64,000 bases of DNA from the NCBI RefSeq assembly GCF_900188085.1, contig NZ_FZOU01000005.1, forward strand, positions 62,001-126,000. Direction: 5' to 3'. A program made the translations under genes and the position numbers. Below, in pieces: positions 38,236 to 47,798 of this stretch. The notes beneath the pieces were generated by a model that was not told the origin of the DNA, did not search any database, and was given only the letters and a program-made list of their open reading frames with translations. Position 1 is the first letter of the stretch; each line of letters begins with the position of its first letter. The stretch comes from Granulicella rosea. GTDB taxonomy: Bacteria; Acidobacteriota; Terriglobia; Terriglobales; Acidobacteriaceae.

Positions 38236-41200
38236 ATGGAACTCTGTAACTCCTATCAGAGGCAGACACGAGTCTGCCCCGGGCCCCTGAGCAGCACCGG
38301 CAGGCGCTTTACCGGTTTTTTGCTAACCCTTCTTCTGGCGCTTGGCGTCGCGACTCGTACGCTTGAAGCTCAGACCGGCGGCGAGGCCGGTATCCAGGGT
38401 ACGGTCGTCGACTCCACCGGTGCGGCGATTCCCGGCGCGAGCGTCACGGCCACCAATGACGCCACCGGTGTGACCACTACGCGCGAAACCTCGGGAAGTG
38501 GTCTGTTCACCATCTCGCCGATCATCCCCGGCGTGTATACGGTCAATGTGAAGGCGACGGGCTTTCAGGGCTACACGCAGAAGAACTTCAACATCGATGC
38601 GCTGAAGCTGACCGGCCTGAACATCACGATGAAGCTGGGCGAGAGTTCGACCGAGATCACGGTGGATGCGGCGCCGCCGGCGCTTGAAACCACCAACGCC
38701 GTGCTCGGCGCTGTGATGGAGAACTCGACGTACGAGAATCTGCCGTTGCAGATGAACGGCCAGCAGCGCGACCCAACGGCCTTCGCGGTGCTGACGCCGG
38801 GCGTGCAAAGCGGTTCGCGCGCGCCGATCATCGGCGGCACGGGCAATTACCTGGCGTCGGTGTATGTCGACGGTATCCCGGTCACGACAGTGAACCAGCA
38901 GGGCGATAACCGCGTGGTTTCGAACGCGATTCCGGTCGAGGCGATCGACCAGTTCCAGGTCGTCACCAGCACTCCGGCGGCGGAGTATCAGGGCGCCGGG
39001 CTCATCAACTTTACGCTGAAGTCGGGCGGCAGCGGCTACCACGGCACGGCGGCGATCTTCGTCCGCAACACAATCTTCGACACCTGGGGCTTCACGGCGC
39101 CCGCGCTGACGGTGACCAATGCGGCCGGCGTCACCACCCCGGCGCCGAAGCCGGTCGAGCATCAGAACGAGATTGTCGGTTCGCTCGGCGGACAGATTCC
39201 GTTCACGCATAAGAAGGGCTTCTTCTTCGCGACGTACGATCGCTTTCACTCGCGCAACGGCATCAACCCCAGCAGCCTGACGATTCCGACGCTGGCGATG
39301 CGCAACGGCGACTTCAGCCAGTTGCTGCAGCCGAACGTCTTCAACCCCAACGGCCCCACCGGATGCACGGGAACGACGGTCAAGTGCCAGCCGATCGGCC
39401 AGATCTACGATCCGACGACCACGGCGGCCTGCTCCGCGGCCAACGGCACGTATTGCCGCAATCCGTATCCCAACAACCAGATTCCGACGGCGGAGATCTC
39501 GCCGATCGCGCAGAAGATGCAGAGCTTCCTGCCGACGCCGAGCAATGCGGGCATCAGCGGCAACTACCTGGGCGGCGTACCGACGGGGTACGACAACTGG
39601 GAGTTCGCGACGCGCCTGGACTTCGACCTGACGCAGCGGCAGCGCCTGTCCTACGTGCTGACGATCGGCACGCGTAAAAACGTACCCTTCACCGTGGGCG
39701 GTTCGCCCGCCGGCGTCGTTCTGCCGATTCCGTATACGGCCGGCAGCACCGCGATCATCAAGCCGACCGTCATGGATGTCGAGCACACCTGGACGATTCG
39801 CGACAATCTCGTGAACCAGTTCAAGTATGGCTACAGCCGCTTCGCGCAGCCGGTCGGATCGCTGACGGAGAACGTCGCGCCCTACCGCGCGGCGGCCGAC
39901 TTCGGCATCACCAACCTGCCCGCCGGTCAGGCCGCGGACGAGTTCCCGGGCGCGAGCTTCGGAGCGACCACCACCTTCGGCATTCCCGAGACGACCTGGA
40001 CCTCCGCCGGCGCAAGCGGCGCCACGGGCACGACCGTGCCGAATACCTACACGATGCTCGACAACCTGCAGTGGGTGAAGGGCAAGCATGCGCTCACCCT
40101 TGGCGGACAGATCCAGTGGCTGCAGGACAACGTGGCCGCACAGGCGGGTCCGTCCGGCATCTTCACCACGGCGTACGACGCGAACTCGACCGCCAGCTTC
40201 CCGACCAATGCAGCCGGCGTCACCTCGCCGACGCTGAGCACCGCGTACACGGGCTTCTCGTACGCCAGCTATCTGCTGGGCGCGGTGCCGAGCTCGAACG
40301 TGGCGATTCAGGGCGTGTCCGAGACCGGCGGCCGCTACCGCGACATGTCGCCCTACGTGCAGGACGACTGGAAGATCACGCCGAAGCTGACGGTGAACCT
40401 CGGCCTGCGGTGGGACTACCTGCCGCCATACCACGAGGTGGAGGATCGCTGGAGCTTCCTGAATCCGAACATCGTCAACACGGCGACCGGCAACCTCGGC
40501 GCGCTGCAGTATGCCGGTAACCGTGGCGCGGGCGTAAGCTGCCAGTGCCGTACACCGGTCAATACGTGGTGGAAGAACTACGGTCCGCGCGTGGGCTTCG
40601 CCTACGCGGTGACGCCGACGACGGTCATCCGTGGCGGCTATGCGCTGGTGTACTCGCTGGGCGGCGGCGTCGGCGGACGCGGCGGCGCGGGCACGGGAAC
40701 GGGCGCCACCGGCTTCAACGTCAGCGCAACGACGCCGGCCCAGGTGACGACCGGTACGACTGCCGGCCCGTCCTATTACCTGAACAACAGCCAGGCCTTC
40801 ACGGCGGCGGGTCTCGCCAACACGGCGTACGGCGGTCCGGGCTATGTTCTGCCAACGCCTACCGCGCCGAGCACCGCCAACCAGACGCTCAACACGGGTA
40901 ACTATCTGAACGCGGCTGGCGCGTACGTCACCGCCAGCACCATGGCTTACGCGGACCCGTATCTTTCCAGCCGCGCGCCGGAGTTCAGCTTCTACAACGG
41001 CGGCATTCAGCAGTCGCTGACGAAGGATCTGACCCTCACCCTGAACTATGCCGGCACGCAGAGCCACTTTGTGGCGGCGAGCGGTTCGAACGGACGCGGT
41101 TACTGGTCGAATCAGTTGAATCCGACCTATCTCGCGGCCCTGGGCAACGTAACGGATTCGACCGGCGCCACACCGCTGCTGAGCGCGCAGGCGACCCCGG

Positions 41201-42165
41201 CGAACGTCGCGATCCTGCAGGCCAAGATGCCTACGGCGAAGCTGCCGTATGCCAGCATCTCGTCCACCAACTCGAAGACGACCACCATCGCCCAGACGCT
41301 TGTCGCGTTCCCGCAGTACTCGGGCGTGACCGACACCTGGGGCGATGTGTCGAACTTCAGCTACAACGCGTTGCAGGCTTCGCTGGCGCAGCGTCTTGCG
41401 CATGGCGTCAGCTTCACCATCAACTACACCTGGTCGAAGAACGTCGGCGACGACGGCACCTTCCGCAGCGGTTACGATCTGCCCTCGGGCGCGACCTCGA
41501 ACGGAAAGTCGTACAAGGCCAACCGCATCGATCGCGCCGAGACGGTGACTAACATTCCGCAGAACATCTCGTTCTACGGCGTGTACCAGTCGCCCTTCGG
41601 CAAGAACAAGCTGGCCGGGGGTAACAAGTGGGTGAGCGCGATTGCCGGTGGATGGCAGCTCTCGAACATCTACACCTACACCTCCGGCGCGCCGATCGCG
41701 ATCACCTACGCCGGTTGCACGACGCCGCTGGTCGGCCAGTGCATGCCGGACGTCAATCCGAACTACGTCGGCAGCCCGCGCATCAACGGCGCCTTCGGCT
41801 CCGGCATCAAGGCAAACGCTCTGTCGGCGAAGCAGTACATCGATCCGAAGGCGTTCATGGCTCCGAACAACTACGGCGCTGGCGCAACCCCGATCACCAA
41901 GATCGGCGACGCGCCCCGCACCGCTCCGTACGGCATGCACGCTCCGGGCAAGTACAACCTTGACCTGAGCCTGCGCCGCACCTTCAACCTGACGCCCGAA
42001 CGCCTCCGTCTTGTTCTGGAAGCCGACGGCCTCAACATCACCAACCATCCGACATTCGGAACGATCGGGTCGGTTTGGAGCACGGCAGCCAATTCAACCT
42101 TCGGCACGGTGGGCAGCGCGAGCGGTAATCGCGACTTCCAGTTTGCCGGTCGAGTGAACTTCTAA
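38236..42165 (+). CDS. TonB-dependent receptor of the pectin locus
   Basis: A 1309-residue outer-membrane transporter. A long N-terminal signal region ending LLTLLLALGVATRTLEA is followed by a carboxypeptidase-regulatory domain (IQGTVVDSTGAAIPGASVTA, about residues 50-130). The plug follows (ALETTNAVLGAVMENSTYENL, VYVDGIPVTTVNQQGDN), then the barrel, closing with FQFAGRVNF. GGAGGAAAT is an excellent ribosome site. There is no SusD-like lipoprotein beside it, unlike Bacteroidota loci. Downstream genes encode rhamnogalacturonan-active enzymes, so its cargo is probably pectin oligosaccharides, by context. Confidence 0.88.
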   Translation: MELCNSYQRQTRVCPGPLSSTGRRFTGFLLTLLLALGVATRTLEAQTGGEAGIQGTVVDSTGAAIPGASVTATNDATGVTTTRETSGSGLFTISPIIPGVYTVNVKATGFQGYTQKNFNIDALKLTGLNITMKLGESSTEITVDAAPPALETTNAVLGAVMENSTYENLPLQMNGQQRDPTAFAVLTPGVQSGSRAPIIGGTGNYLASVYVDGIPVTTVNQQGDNRVVSNAIPVEAIDQFQVVTSTPAAEYQGAGLINFTLKSGGSGYHGTAAIFVRNTIFDTWGFTAPALTVTNAAGVTTPAPKPVEHQNEIVGSLGGQIPFTHKKGFFFATYDRFHSRNGINPSSLTIPTLAMRNGDFSQLLQPNVFNPNGPTGCTGTTVKCQPIGQIYDPTTTAACSAANGTYCRNPYPNNQIPTAEISPIAQKMQSFLPTPSNAGISGNYLGGVPTGYDNWEFATRLDFDLTQRQRLSYVLTIGTRKNVPFTVGGSPAGVVLPIPYTAGSTAIIKPTVMDVEHTWTIRDNLVNQFKYGYSRFAQPVGSLTENVAPYRAAADFGITNLPAGQAADEFPGASFGATTTFGIPETTWTSAGASGATGTTVPNTYTMLDNLQWVKGKHALTLGGQIQWLQDNVAAQAGPSGIFTTAYDANSTASFPTNAAGVTSPTLSTAYTGFSYASYLLGAVPSSNVAIQGVSETGGRYRDMSPYVQDDWKITPKLTVNLGLRWDYLPPYHEVEDRWSFLNPNIVNTATGNLGALQYAGNRGAGVSCQCRTPVNTWWKNYGPRVGFAYAVTPTTVIRGGYALVYSLGGGVGGRGGAGTGTGATGFNVSATTPAQVTTGTTAGPSYYLNNSQAFTAAGLANTAYGGPGYVLPTPTAPSTANQTLNTGNYLNAAGAYVTASTMAYADPYLSSRAPEFSFYNGGIQQSLTKDLTLTLNYAGTQSHFVAASGSNGRGYWSNQLNPTYLAALGNVTDSTGATPLLSAQATPANVAILQAKMPTAKLPYASISSTNSKTTTIAQTLVAFPQYSGVTDTWGDVSNFSYNALQASLAQRLAHGVSFTINYTWSKNVGDDGTFRSGYDLPSGATSNGKSYKANRIDRAETVTNIPQNISFYGVYQSPFGKNKLAGGNKWVSAIAGGWQLSNIYTYTSGAPIAITYAGCTTPLVGQCMPDVNPNYVGSPRINGAFGSGIKANALSAKQYIDPKAFMAPNNYGAGATPITKIGDAPRTAPYGMHAPGKYNLDLSLRRTFNLTPERLRLVLEADGLNITNHPTFGTIGSVWSTAANSTFGTVGSASGNRDFQFAGRVNF

Positions 42166-42178
42166 CCGCGGTCGAATC

Positions 42179-42210
42179 GGCGAGGGCTCCTCATTGCAGG
42201 GGCCTTCGCC
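42179..42210 (+). terminator. hairpin after the pectin TonB receptor gene
   Basis: A 13-bp stem with two mismatches (GGCGAGGGCTCCT with AGGGGCCTTCGCC) and a six-base loop starts 14 bases after the receptor stop. No T-run follows, so it may attenuate rather than stop transcription into the enzyme genes. Confidence 0.45.
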
Positions 42211-42235
42211 GTCTGAATCGGGGCATCGGTCGATG

Positions 42236-42292
42236 CTCGCAACCGCCACTTCCGTTGAGCTTACGCGCTCGATTGGACGTGGCGGTTGCGAG
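42236..42292 (+). other. large leader stem-loop before the pectin enzyme operon
   Basis: A perfect 14-bp stem (CTCGCAACCGCCAC at 42236 and its complement at 42279-42292) encloses 29 bases that hold a small inner hairpin (GAGC-ttacgc-GCTC). It ends 60 bases before the GH106 start. It could be an attenuator, an RNA stability element or a dispersed palindrome. Confidence 0.55.
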
Positions 42293-42352
42293 TGTTTACA
42301 CTCCCTGCTGAAGCTGAAAAGTGCAATCGGGAAACCTGAAAACAAGGACTGT

Positions 42353-45139
42353 ATGAAGCGTACAAAGATCAAGACAGACGCGGCTGAGAGCTTCATTCCG
42401 GGTAGAGTTCGCAGGTGGATGTTCTGCGCCGGAGTTTCCCTTTTGACATTGCCGCAAGGCGTCCGGGCGCAGGCTCCAACCGCGCCCGAAAAGGGCTCCA
42501 TCGCCGCCGTTCAGGCTGGCTTCCAGACGCCGCCGGACGATGCCCGCATCATGATGCGCTGGTGGTGGTTCGGTCCGGCGGTCGTCAAGCCGGAGCTGGA
42601 ACGCGAGATTCTCGCCATGAAGGCAGGCGGCATCGGCGGCTTCGAGATTCAGCCCGTGTACGCGGTCGCGCTCGACGACAAAGCGAAGGACTTCAAGAAC
42701 CTGCCTTATCTCTCCGACGGCTTCATGGACGTGTTGAAGTTTACCGGCGAGAAGGCGCACGAGAACGGCATGCGCGTCGACCTGACGCTGGCCAGCGGAT
42801 GGCCCTACGGCGGCCCGCATGTATCGATCGACGAGGCTTCGAGCCGTCTGCGCTTCGCGGCGGAGGAGCTGCCCGCGAACGCGGCCTCGGTGACCGTGCC
42901 GAGCATCGGCAACGGCGAGAAGCTCATCGCGGTCTTTACCGGCGAGGGCAACGCGAAGAAGTACGACGCGGCCAGCATGATGAAGCTGACGGCGGCCCCG
43001 AGTGAGGGCCGCATTGCAGTCGCGCCCAGCAAGCATACGCGGGTGGTGCTATTCTTCATCGCCAGTCGCACCGGCCAGCAGGTGAAGCGCGCGGCGGTCG
43101 ATGCCGACGGCTTCGTGCTCGACCACTTCAGCCGCAAGGCCGTCGACAGCCATCTGAACCTGATCGCCAACAAGCTGATCGCGGCCTTTGGCGACAACCC
43201 GCCGTACGCGGTCTTCTCGGACAGCCTCGAAGTTTACGGAGCGGACTGGACCGACGATCTGCTGCCGGAGTTTGAGAAGCGCCGAGGCTACGATCTGACG
43301 CCGCATCTGCCGGAGCTTTGGAGCGGTACGGGGCCGGGCGCAGCGGCGTTGCGTCGTGACTGGGGCTTGACCCTGACCGAGCTGATCGACGAGCGCTACC
43401 TGACGCCGGTGAACGACTGGGCGAAGGCGCATCATACGCAGTTCCGCTCGCAGACCTACGGCGAGCCGGCCGTATCGCTTTCGAGCAACAACCTCGTCGC
43501 GCTGCCCGAGGGCGAAGGCCCGCAGTGGCGTGCGTTTTCGTTCACGCGGCTGGCCAGCTCGGCGAGCCATCTGTATGACCGCAACGTGACCTCGGCCGAG
43601 ACGTGGACGTGGCTGCACTCGCCCGCCTTCCGCGCGACGCCGCTGGACATGAAGGCCGAGGCCGATCGCTTCTTCCTGCAGGGCGTCAACCAGCTCATCG
43701 GACACGGCTGGCCCTATACCGCTCCGGGTGTGGAGGAGCCGGGCTGGGCGTTCTACGCCGCCGCCGTCTTCAACGATCACAACCCTTGGTGGCCGGTGAT
43801 GCCGGAGGTGACGAAGTATCTCCAGCGCGTCAGCTACCTGATGCGTCAGGGCAAACCGGCGAACGATATCGCCGTGCTGCTGCCGAACGACGATGCCTAT
43901 GCGGAGTTCAAGCCGGGCCACGTGACGTTGTCGGGCGAGATGGCGAAGTACATCACGCCGGGTTTGATCGAGCAAGTGCTCAACAATGGTTACAATCTCG
44001 ACTACATCGATGCGGAGGCGATCCAGAAGGTCGGCATCCCTTACCCGGTGCTGGTGCTGCCGCATGTGGATCGCATGTCGCCCGAGACGTTGAAGGCGAT
44101 CGCGGCATACGCGGCCAAGGGCGGCAAGGTGATCGCGGTCGGCTCACTGCCTGCGCATGCGCCGGGCTTCGCGCATGAGGAAGAGCTTTCGAAGCAGGTT
44201 GCGGGACTGACGCAGAAGCTCTTCGCCGATCCGAAGCAGGCGCGGCAGATCACCGGCGATGCCGACCTCGGCGCGGCATTGAAGCAGGCGCTCACGCCCG
44301 ACATGGCCGTGACGGGAACGGCGTCCGAGATGGGCTTCGTGCATCGCAAGCTGGCGGACGCGGATGTCTACTTCGTGGTGAATTCGAGCAACGTGCCGGC
44401 GCATGCTTCGGCGACGTTCAGAGCGTCGCGTGAATTTGTAACCGCGCTTGATCCTTTTACCGGCGCGGCCACGGATATGACTTCGGGGCCGGTCGCCGGA
44501 CCGGTTGCGCTCGAGTTGGCGCCGTACGAGTCGCGTGTCTTCGTGTTGTCGGACAAGGCTCTGCCCGGAGCGGTGAAGGCTGCGCCGGAGAAGCCCTGGG
44601 CGCCGCTGGCCGACATCTCGCACGACTGGAAGGTTGCGTTCCCCGCCTTGAAGATCGCGAAGACCGAGCCGCAGCCTGCGTCGTGGACCGACGATGCGGC
44701 GACCAGGTACTTCTCGGGTGAGGCTGTCTACACGAAGAGCGTGCGGGTGGAGGCAAAGGATCTGAAGGGCGCGGAGATTGCGCTGGACTTCGGCGTCGGC
44801 ACGCCGGTCGTAGTCGACCCGGCGATCAAGGCAGGCATGCGCGCGCTGCTCGAAAGCCCGGTGCGCGAGGTGGCCATGGTGTATGTGAACGGCAAGCGCG
44901 CGGGTGGCGTCTGGCATCCGCCGTATCGCGTGGACATCGCGCCGCTGCTACACGAGGGCGAGAACGCGATCGAGGTGCGCGTCGACAACCTCGCCATCAA
45001 CACGCTTGCGGGCCGCGCGCCGACGGACTACAAACTGCTGAGCGCGCGCTACGGCCAACGCTTCGTCCCGCAGGATATGGATCACCTGGAGCCGTTGCCC
45101 TCGGGCATCCTCGGCACGGTGCAGTTGATGAAGAGATAG
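42353..45139 (+). CDS. GH106-family alpha-L-rhamnosidase
   Basis: A 928-residue exported glycosidase that releases L-rhamnose from pectic or other rhamnosides. A signal-like hydrophobic region (MFCAGVSLLTLPQGVRA) precedes the hallmark RIMMRWWWFGPAV and the barrel segments GIGGFEIQPVYAV and RVDLTLASGWPYGG. Further family-like features are PYAVFSDSLEVYGADW and the FFLQGVNQLIGHGWPYT region. The C-terminus has a galactose-binding-like beta domain (VYVNGKRAGGVWHPPYRVDI). ATG 42353 has AAGGA five bases upstream, whereas the longer frame would start inside the leader hairpins. It is the first of four tightly spaced genes. Confidence 0.88.
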   Translation: MKRTKIKTDAAESFIPGRVRRWMFCAGVSLLTLPQGVRAQAPTAPEKGSIAAVQAGFQTPPDDARIMMRWWWFGPAVVKPELEREILAMKAGGIGGFEIQPVYAVALDDKAKDFKNLPYLSDGFMDVLKFTGEKAHENGMRVDLTLASGWPYGGPHVSIDEASSRLRFAAEELPANAASVTVPSIGNGEKLIAVFTGEGNAKKYDAASMMKLTAAPSEGRIAVAPSKHTRVVLFFIASRTGQQVKRAAVDADGFVLDHFSRKAVDSHLNLIANKLIAAFGDNPPYAVFSDSLEVYGADWTDDLLPEFEKRRGYDLTPHLPELWSGTGPGAAALRRDWGLTLTELIDERYLTPVNDWAKAHHTQFRSQTYGEPAVSLSSNNLVALPEGEGPQWRAFSFTRLASSASHLYDRNVTSAETWTWLHSPAFRATPLDMKAEADRFFLQGVNQLIGHGWPYTAPGVEEPGWAFYAAAVFNDHNPWWPVMPEVTKYLQRVSYLMRQGKPANDIAVLLPNDDAYAEFKPGHVTLSGEMAKYITPGLIEQVLNNGYNLDYIDAEAIQKVGIPYPVLVLPHVDRMSPETLKAIAAYAAKGGKVIAVGSLPAHAPGFAHEEELSKQVAGLTQKLFADPKQARQITGDADLGAALKQALTPDMAVTGTASEMGFVHRKLADADVYFVVNSSNVPAHASATFRASREFVTALDPFTGAATDMTSGPVAGPVALELAPYESRVFVLSDKALPGAVKAAPEKPWAPLADISHDWKVAFPALKIAKTEPQPASWTDDAATRYFSGEAVYTKSVRVEAKDLKGAEIALDFGVGTPVVVDPAIKAGMRALLESPVREVAMVYVNGKRAGGVWHPPYRVDIAPLLHEGENAIEVRVDNLAINTLAGRAPTDYKLLSARYGQRFVPQDMDHLEPLPSGILGTVQLMKR

Positions 45140-45150
45140 CGGAGAGGCGA

Positions 45151-46518
45151 ATGAATCTTGTACGTTGCATCGCTGTATCGGGTCTGATCGCGCTTGCGCC
45201 GCTGGCGTTGGCGAAGGACTACAACGTCTCCGCGTACGGCGCCAAGGGCGATGGCAAGACGCTGGATTCGCCCGCGATTCAAAAGGCGATCGACGCGGCC
45301 ATGACCACGGGCGGCACGGTGACGTTCGCGCCGGGCGTGTATCTGAGCGGGTCCATCTTCGTCAAAAGCGGCGTCACGTTGAAGCTCGACAAAGGCGTGA
45401 CGATCCTTGGTTCGCAGAAGATCGCCGACTACCCCATGATGCCGACGCGCGTGGCCGGCATCGAGATGACGTGGCCCGCCGCGCTGGTCAATGTCTACGA
45501 GCAGAAGAACGCAACTATCACCGGCGAAGGCACGATCGATGGCGATGGCAAGGTCTTCTGGGACAGCTACCGCACGCTGCGCGCGGACTACGAACCGAAG
45601 GGCTTGCGCTGGGCTTCGGACTATGACGCGCGCCGCCCAAGGCTGGTCGCGATCTTCAAGTCCGAGGGCGTGAAGGTGGGCGGCGGCCTGCTGCTGCGGC
45701 GCTCCGGCTTCTGGACGCTGCACATCTGCTACTCGCACGATGTCGAGGTCGATGGCATCACCATCCGCAACAACGACGACGGCAAGGGACCAAGCACGGA
45801 CGGCGTCGATATCGACTCGTCGAAGAAGGTGCTCGTCGCGCATGCGGACATCGCCGTCAACGACGATGCGCTGTGCCTGAAGGCCGGGCGCGACTCCGAC
45901 GGACTGCGCGTGAACCGGCCTACGGAAGACGTCGTGCTGCGCGACAACATTGTGCGCGCCGGCGCCGCGGGCGTCACCTTCGGCAGCGAGACCTCGGGCG
46001 GCTTTCGCAACATCGAGGCTTACAACATCACTGCGATCAGCCCGGTGCCCGTGGGTATCCTCTTCAAATCGGCGCATACGCGCGGCGGCTGGGGCGAGGA
46101 CATTCGCCTGCACGACTTCAAGCTGCAGGATGTCGCCGTCGCTCTGCGCGTGACGATGAACTGGAATCCCGCGTACAGCTATGCGACGATCCCGGCGAGC
46201 ATCAAGAACTATCCGCCGTACTGGGTCGCTCTCTCGACGCCCGTGCCGGATGAGAAGGGCATCGCGCACTTTCACGACGTACACATCTGGAACATCTCGG
46301 GCACGGCGAAGACCGCGTTCGAAGTCGACGCGTATGCGAAGTATCCGCTGGAGCGGTTCAAGCTCGATCACCTCGACCTCGACGCGGGTAAGGCAGGGCA
46401 CATCGCCGACGCGAAGGACTGGACCTTCTCGGACATCAAGCTGAAGACGGCCGACAACAGCAAGGTTCTGCTCACCGAGAGCGACCATGTCACCGGCATT
46501 GCGACGACGGAAAAATAA
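45151..46518 (+). CDS. GH28 polygalacturonase / rhamnogalacturonan hydrolase
   Basis: A 455-residue exported parallel beta-helix enzyme that hydrolyses galacturonosyl bonds in pectin. A signal peptide ends near LALA. The active-site set is visible: STDGVDID (D217), NDDALCLKAG (D238, D239), GVTFGSE (274-280), and FKSAHTRGG with the substrate-binding Lys (K306) and Arg (R311). The G-S-E variant, without the GHG His, is that of exo-acting or rhamnogalacturonan-type GH28 members rather than plain endo-polygalacturonases. GGAGAGGCGA precedes the start; the gap from the rhamnosidase is 11 bases. Confidence 0.92.
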   Translation: MNLVRCIAVSGLIALAPLALAKDYNVSAYGAKGDGKTLDSPAIQKAIDAAMTTGGTVTFAPGVYLSGSIFVKSGVTLKLDKGVTILGSQKIADYPMMPTRVAGIEMTWPAALVNVYEQKNATITGEGTIDGDGKVFWDSYRTLRADYEPKGLRWASDYDARRPRLVAIFKSEGVKVGGGLLLRRSGFWTLHICYSHDVEVDGITIRNNDDGKGPSTDGVDIDSSKKVLVAHADIAVNDDALCLKAGRDSDGLRVNRPTEDVVLRDNIVRAGAAGVTFGSETSGGFRNIEAYNITAISPVPVGILFKSAHTRGGWGEDIRLHDFKLQDVAVALRVTMNWNPAYSYATIPASIKNYPPYWVALSTPVPDEKGIAHFHDVHIWNISGTAKTAFEVDAYAKYPLERFKLDHLDLDAGKAGHIADAKDWTFSDIKLKTADNSKVLLTESDHVTGIATTEK

Positions 46519-46527
46519 GGACGAATC

Positions 46528-47775
46528 ATGACGACCACGAAGACACTTCTTAGACGAACCGTTCTCGGCAGCGCAGCGGCGCTGATCTTCGCCGGCACGA
46601 TGCAGGCGCAGGCTCCAAGCTATCCAGAACCTACACCAGCCATGCAGGCCGGTATCGACAAGGACGCCAAGCGTCACTTCGGCGACGCGCCGCTCGATGG
46701 CGGTCCGTTGGCCACGGACCTGTCCGCGAAGATCGAGCCCGCGGCGATCGACGCGGCCGTGCGCAAGGTCGCTGACTGGGAGCTGAAGACCTGGCAGCCG
46801 TACTTCGAAGGCGAACGCGTGTGGACGTGGAGCGTGCTTTACAGCGGCTTCATCGCCGTTGCGGATTCGACGGGCGATGCGAAGTATCGCGACGCCATGA
46901 CGAAGATGTCGAAGCACTTCAACTACGAGATCAAGGACCAGTATCCGAACGCCGATGCGCAGAGCATCGGCCAGACGTACGTGGAGCTTTATCTCAAGTC
47001 GGGCAAGAAAGATAAGTCGATGATCGAGCCGACGAAGGCGTCGCTCGAGCAGGTCATCGGCCTCGACACGCTGAAGCCGGGCGATCCGCGCATCCCATGG
47101 TGGTGGTGCGATGCGTTGTTCATGGCGCCTCCACTGTGGGCGCGCATGACCGCCGCGACCGGCGACCCGAAGTATCTGAACTATCTCGACAAGCAGTGGC
47201 ATGTGACCTATGACCGCCTGTGGGACAAGGAAGAGCATCTCTACGCACGCGACGAAAGCTACATCCCCAAGCGCGGACCGAGCGGCAAGAAGATCTTCTG
47301 GTCGCGCGGCGAAGGCTGGGTGATGGGCGGTCTTGCGCGAACGCTGGAGTACATGCCGAAGGATGATCCGCGGCGCGCGTTCTACGTGAAGCAGTTGCAG
47401 GAGATGGCCGCGCGCGTGGCCGAGCTGCAGGGCGCCGATGGTCAATGGCATGCCGACCTGCTCGACCCCAAGGACTATCCATTGGCCGAGGTCTCGGGCG
47501 CATCGTTGATGGTCTTCGGGCTGGCGTACGGTGTAAACGAAGGCATCCTCGACGCGAAGGTCTATAAGCCCGTGATCGAGCGCGGATGGGCCGGCATCCT
47601 GACGCATGTCTATGCGGACGGCCGCCTCGGCTGCATTCAGCAGACCGGCGCGGAGCCTGCGTTCTATCGCCCGACGGCAAGCTACGACTATGGCGTGGGC
47701 GGTTATCTGCTGGCCGGCGCCGAACTGAAGCGGATGGCTTCAATGCCCTCCAACGGTAAGCCCTCGAAGAGATAA
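46528..47775 (+). CDS. GH105/GH88 unsaturated rhamnogalacturonyl hydrolase
   Basis: A 415-residue exported (alpha/alpha)6 enzyme that removes the unsaturated uronic acid left by pectin lyases. The signal peptide ends near TMQA. Conserved blocks are ADAQSIGQTYVELY, PWWWCDALFMAPPLWARM (D195 in the acid/base position) and FWSRGEGWVMGGLARTLEYMP. The Asp is conserved with YteR-type enzymes. AAGGA lies seven bases before ATG. It begins nine bases after the GH28 stop, so the two are coupled. A polysaccharide lyase making its substrate is not in the window. Confidence 0.92.
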   Translation: MTTTKTLLRRTVLGSAAALIFAGTMQAQAPSYPEPTPAMQAGIDKDAKRHFGDAPLDGGPLATDLSAKIEPAAIDAAVRKVADWELKTWQPYFEGERVWTWSVLYSGFIAVADSTGDAKYRDAMTKMSKHFNYEIKDQYPNADAQSIGQTYVELYLKSGKKDKSMIEPTKASLEQVIGLDTLKPGDPRIPWWWCDALFMAPPLWARMTAATGDPKYLNYLDKQWHVTYDRLWDKEEHLYARDESYIPKRGPSGKKIFWSRGEGWVMGGLARTLEYMPKDDPRRAFYVKQLQEMAARVAELQGADGQWHADLLDPKDYPLAEVSGASLMVFGLAYGVNEGILDAKVYKPVIERGWAGILTHVYADGRLGCIQQTGAEPAFYRPTASYDYGVGGYLLAGAELKRMASMPSNGKPSKR

Positions 47776-47798
47776 CGCCAGAGTTTGAGGAGAGTGTC

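Noticed and set aside
38323..42048. A minus-strand open frame of over 1200 codons opposite the pectin TonB receptor.
   Set aside because: It is a GC-rich antisense shadow: Arg/Val/Ala-heavy low-complexity translation, no family motif and no ribosome site, while the plus strand encodes a clear receptor.
45082..47607. A minus-strand open frame of 841 codons across the GH28 and GH105 genes.
   Set aside because: It spans two well-recognised plus-strand genes and their junction, and its translation has no recognisable domain.
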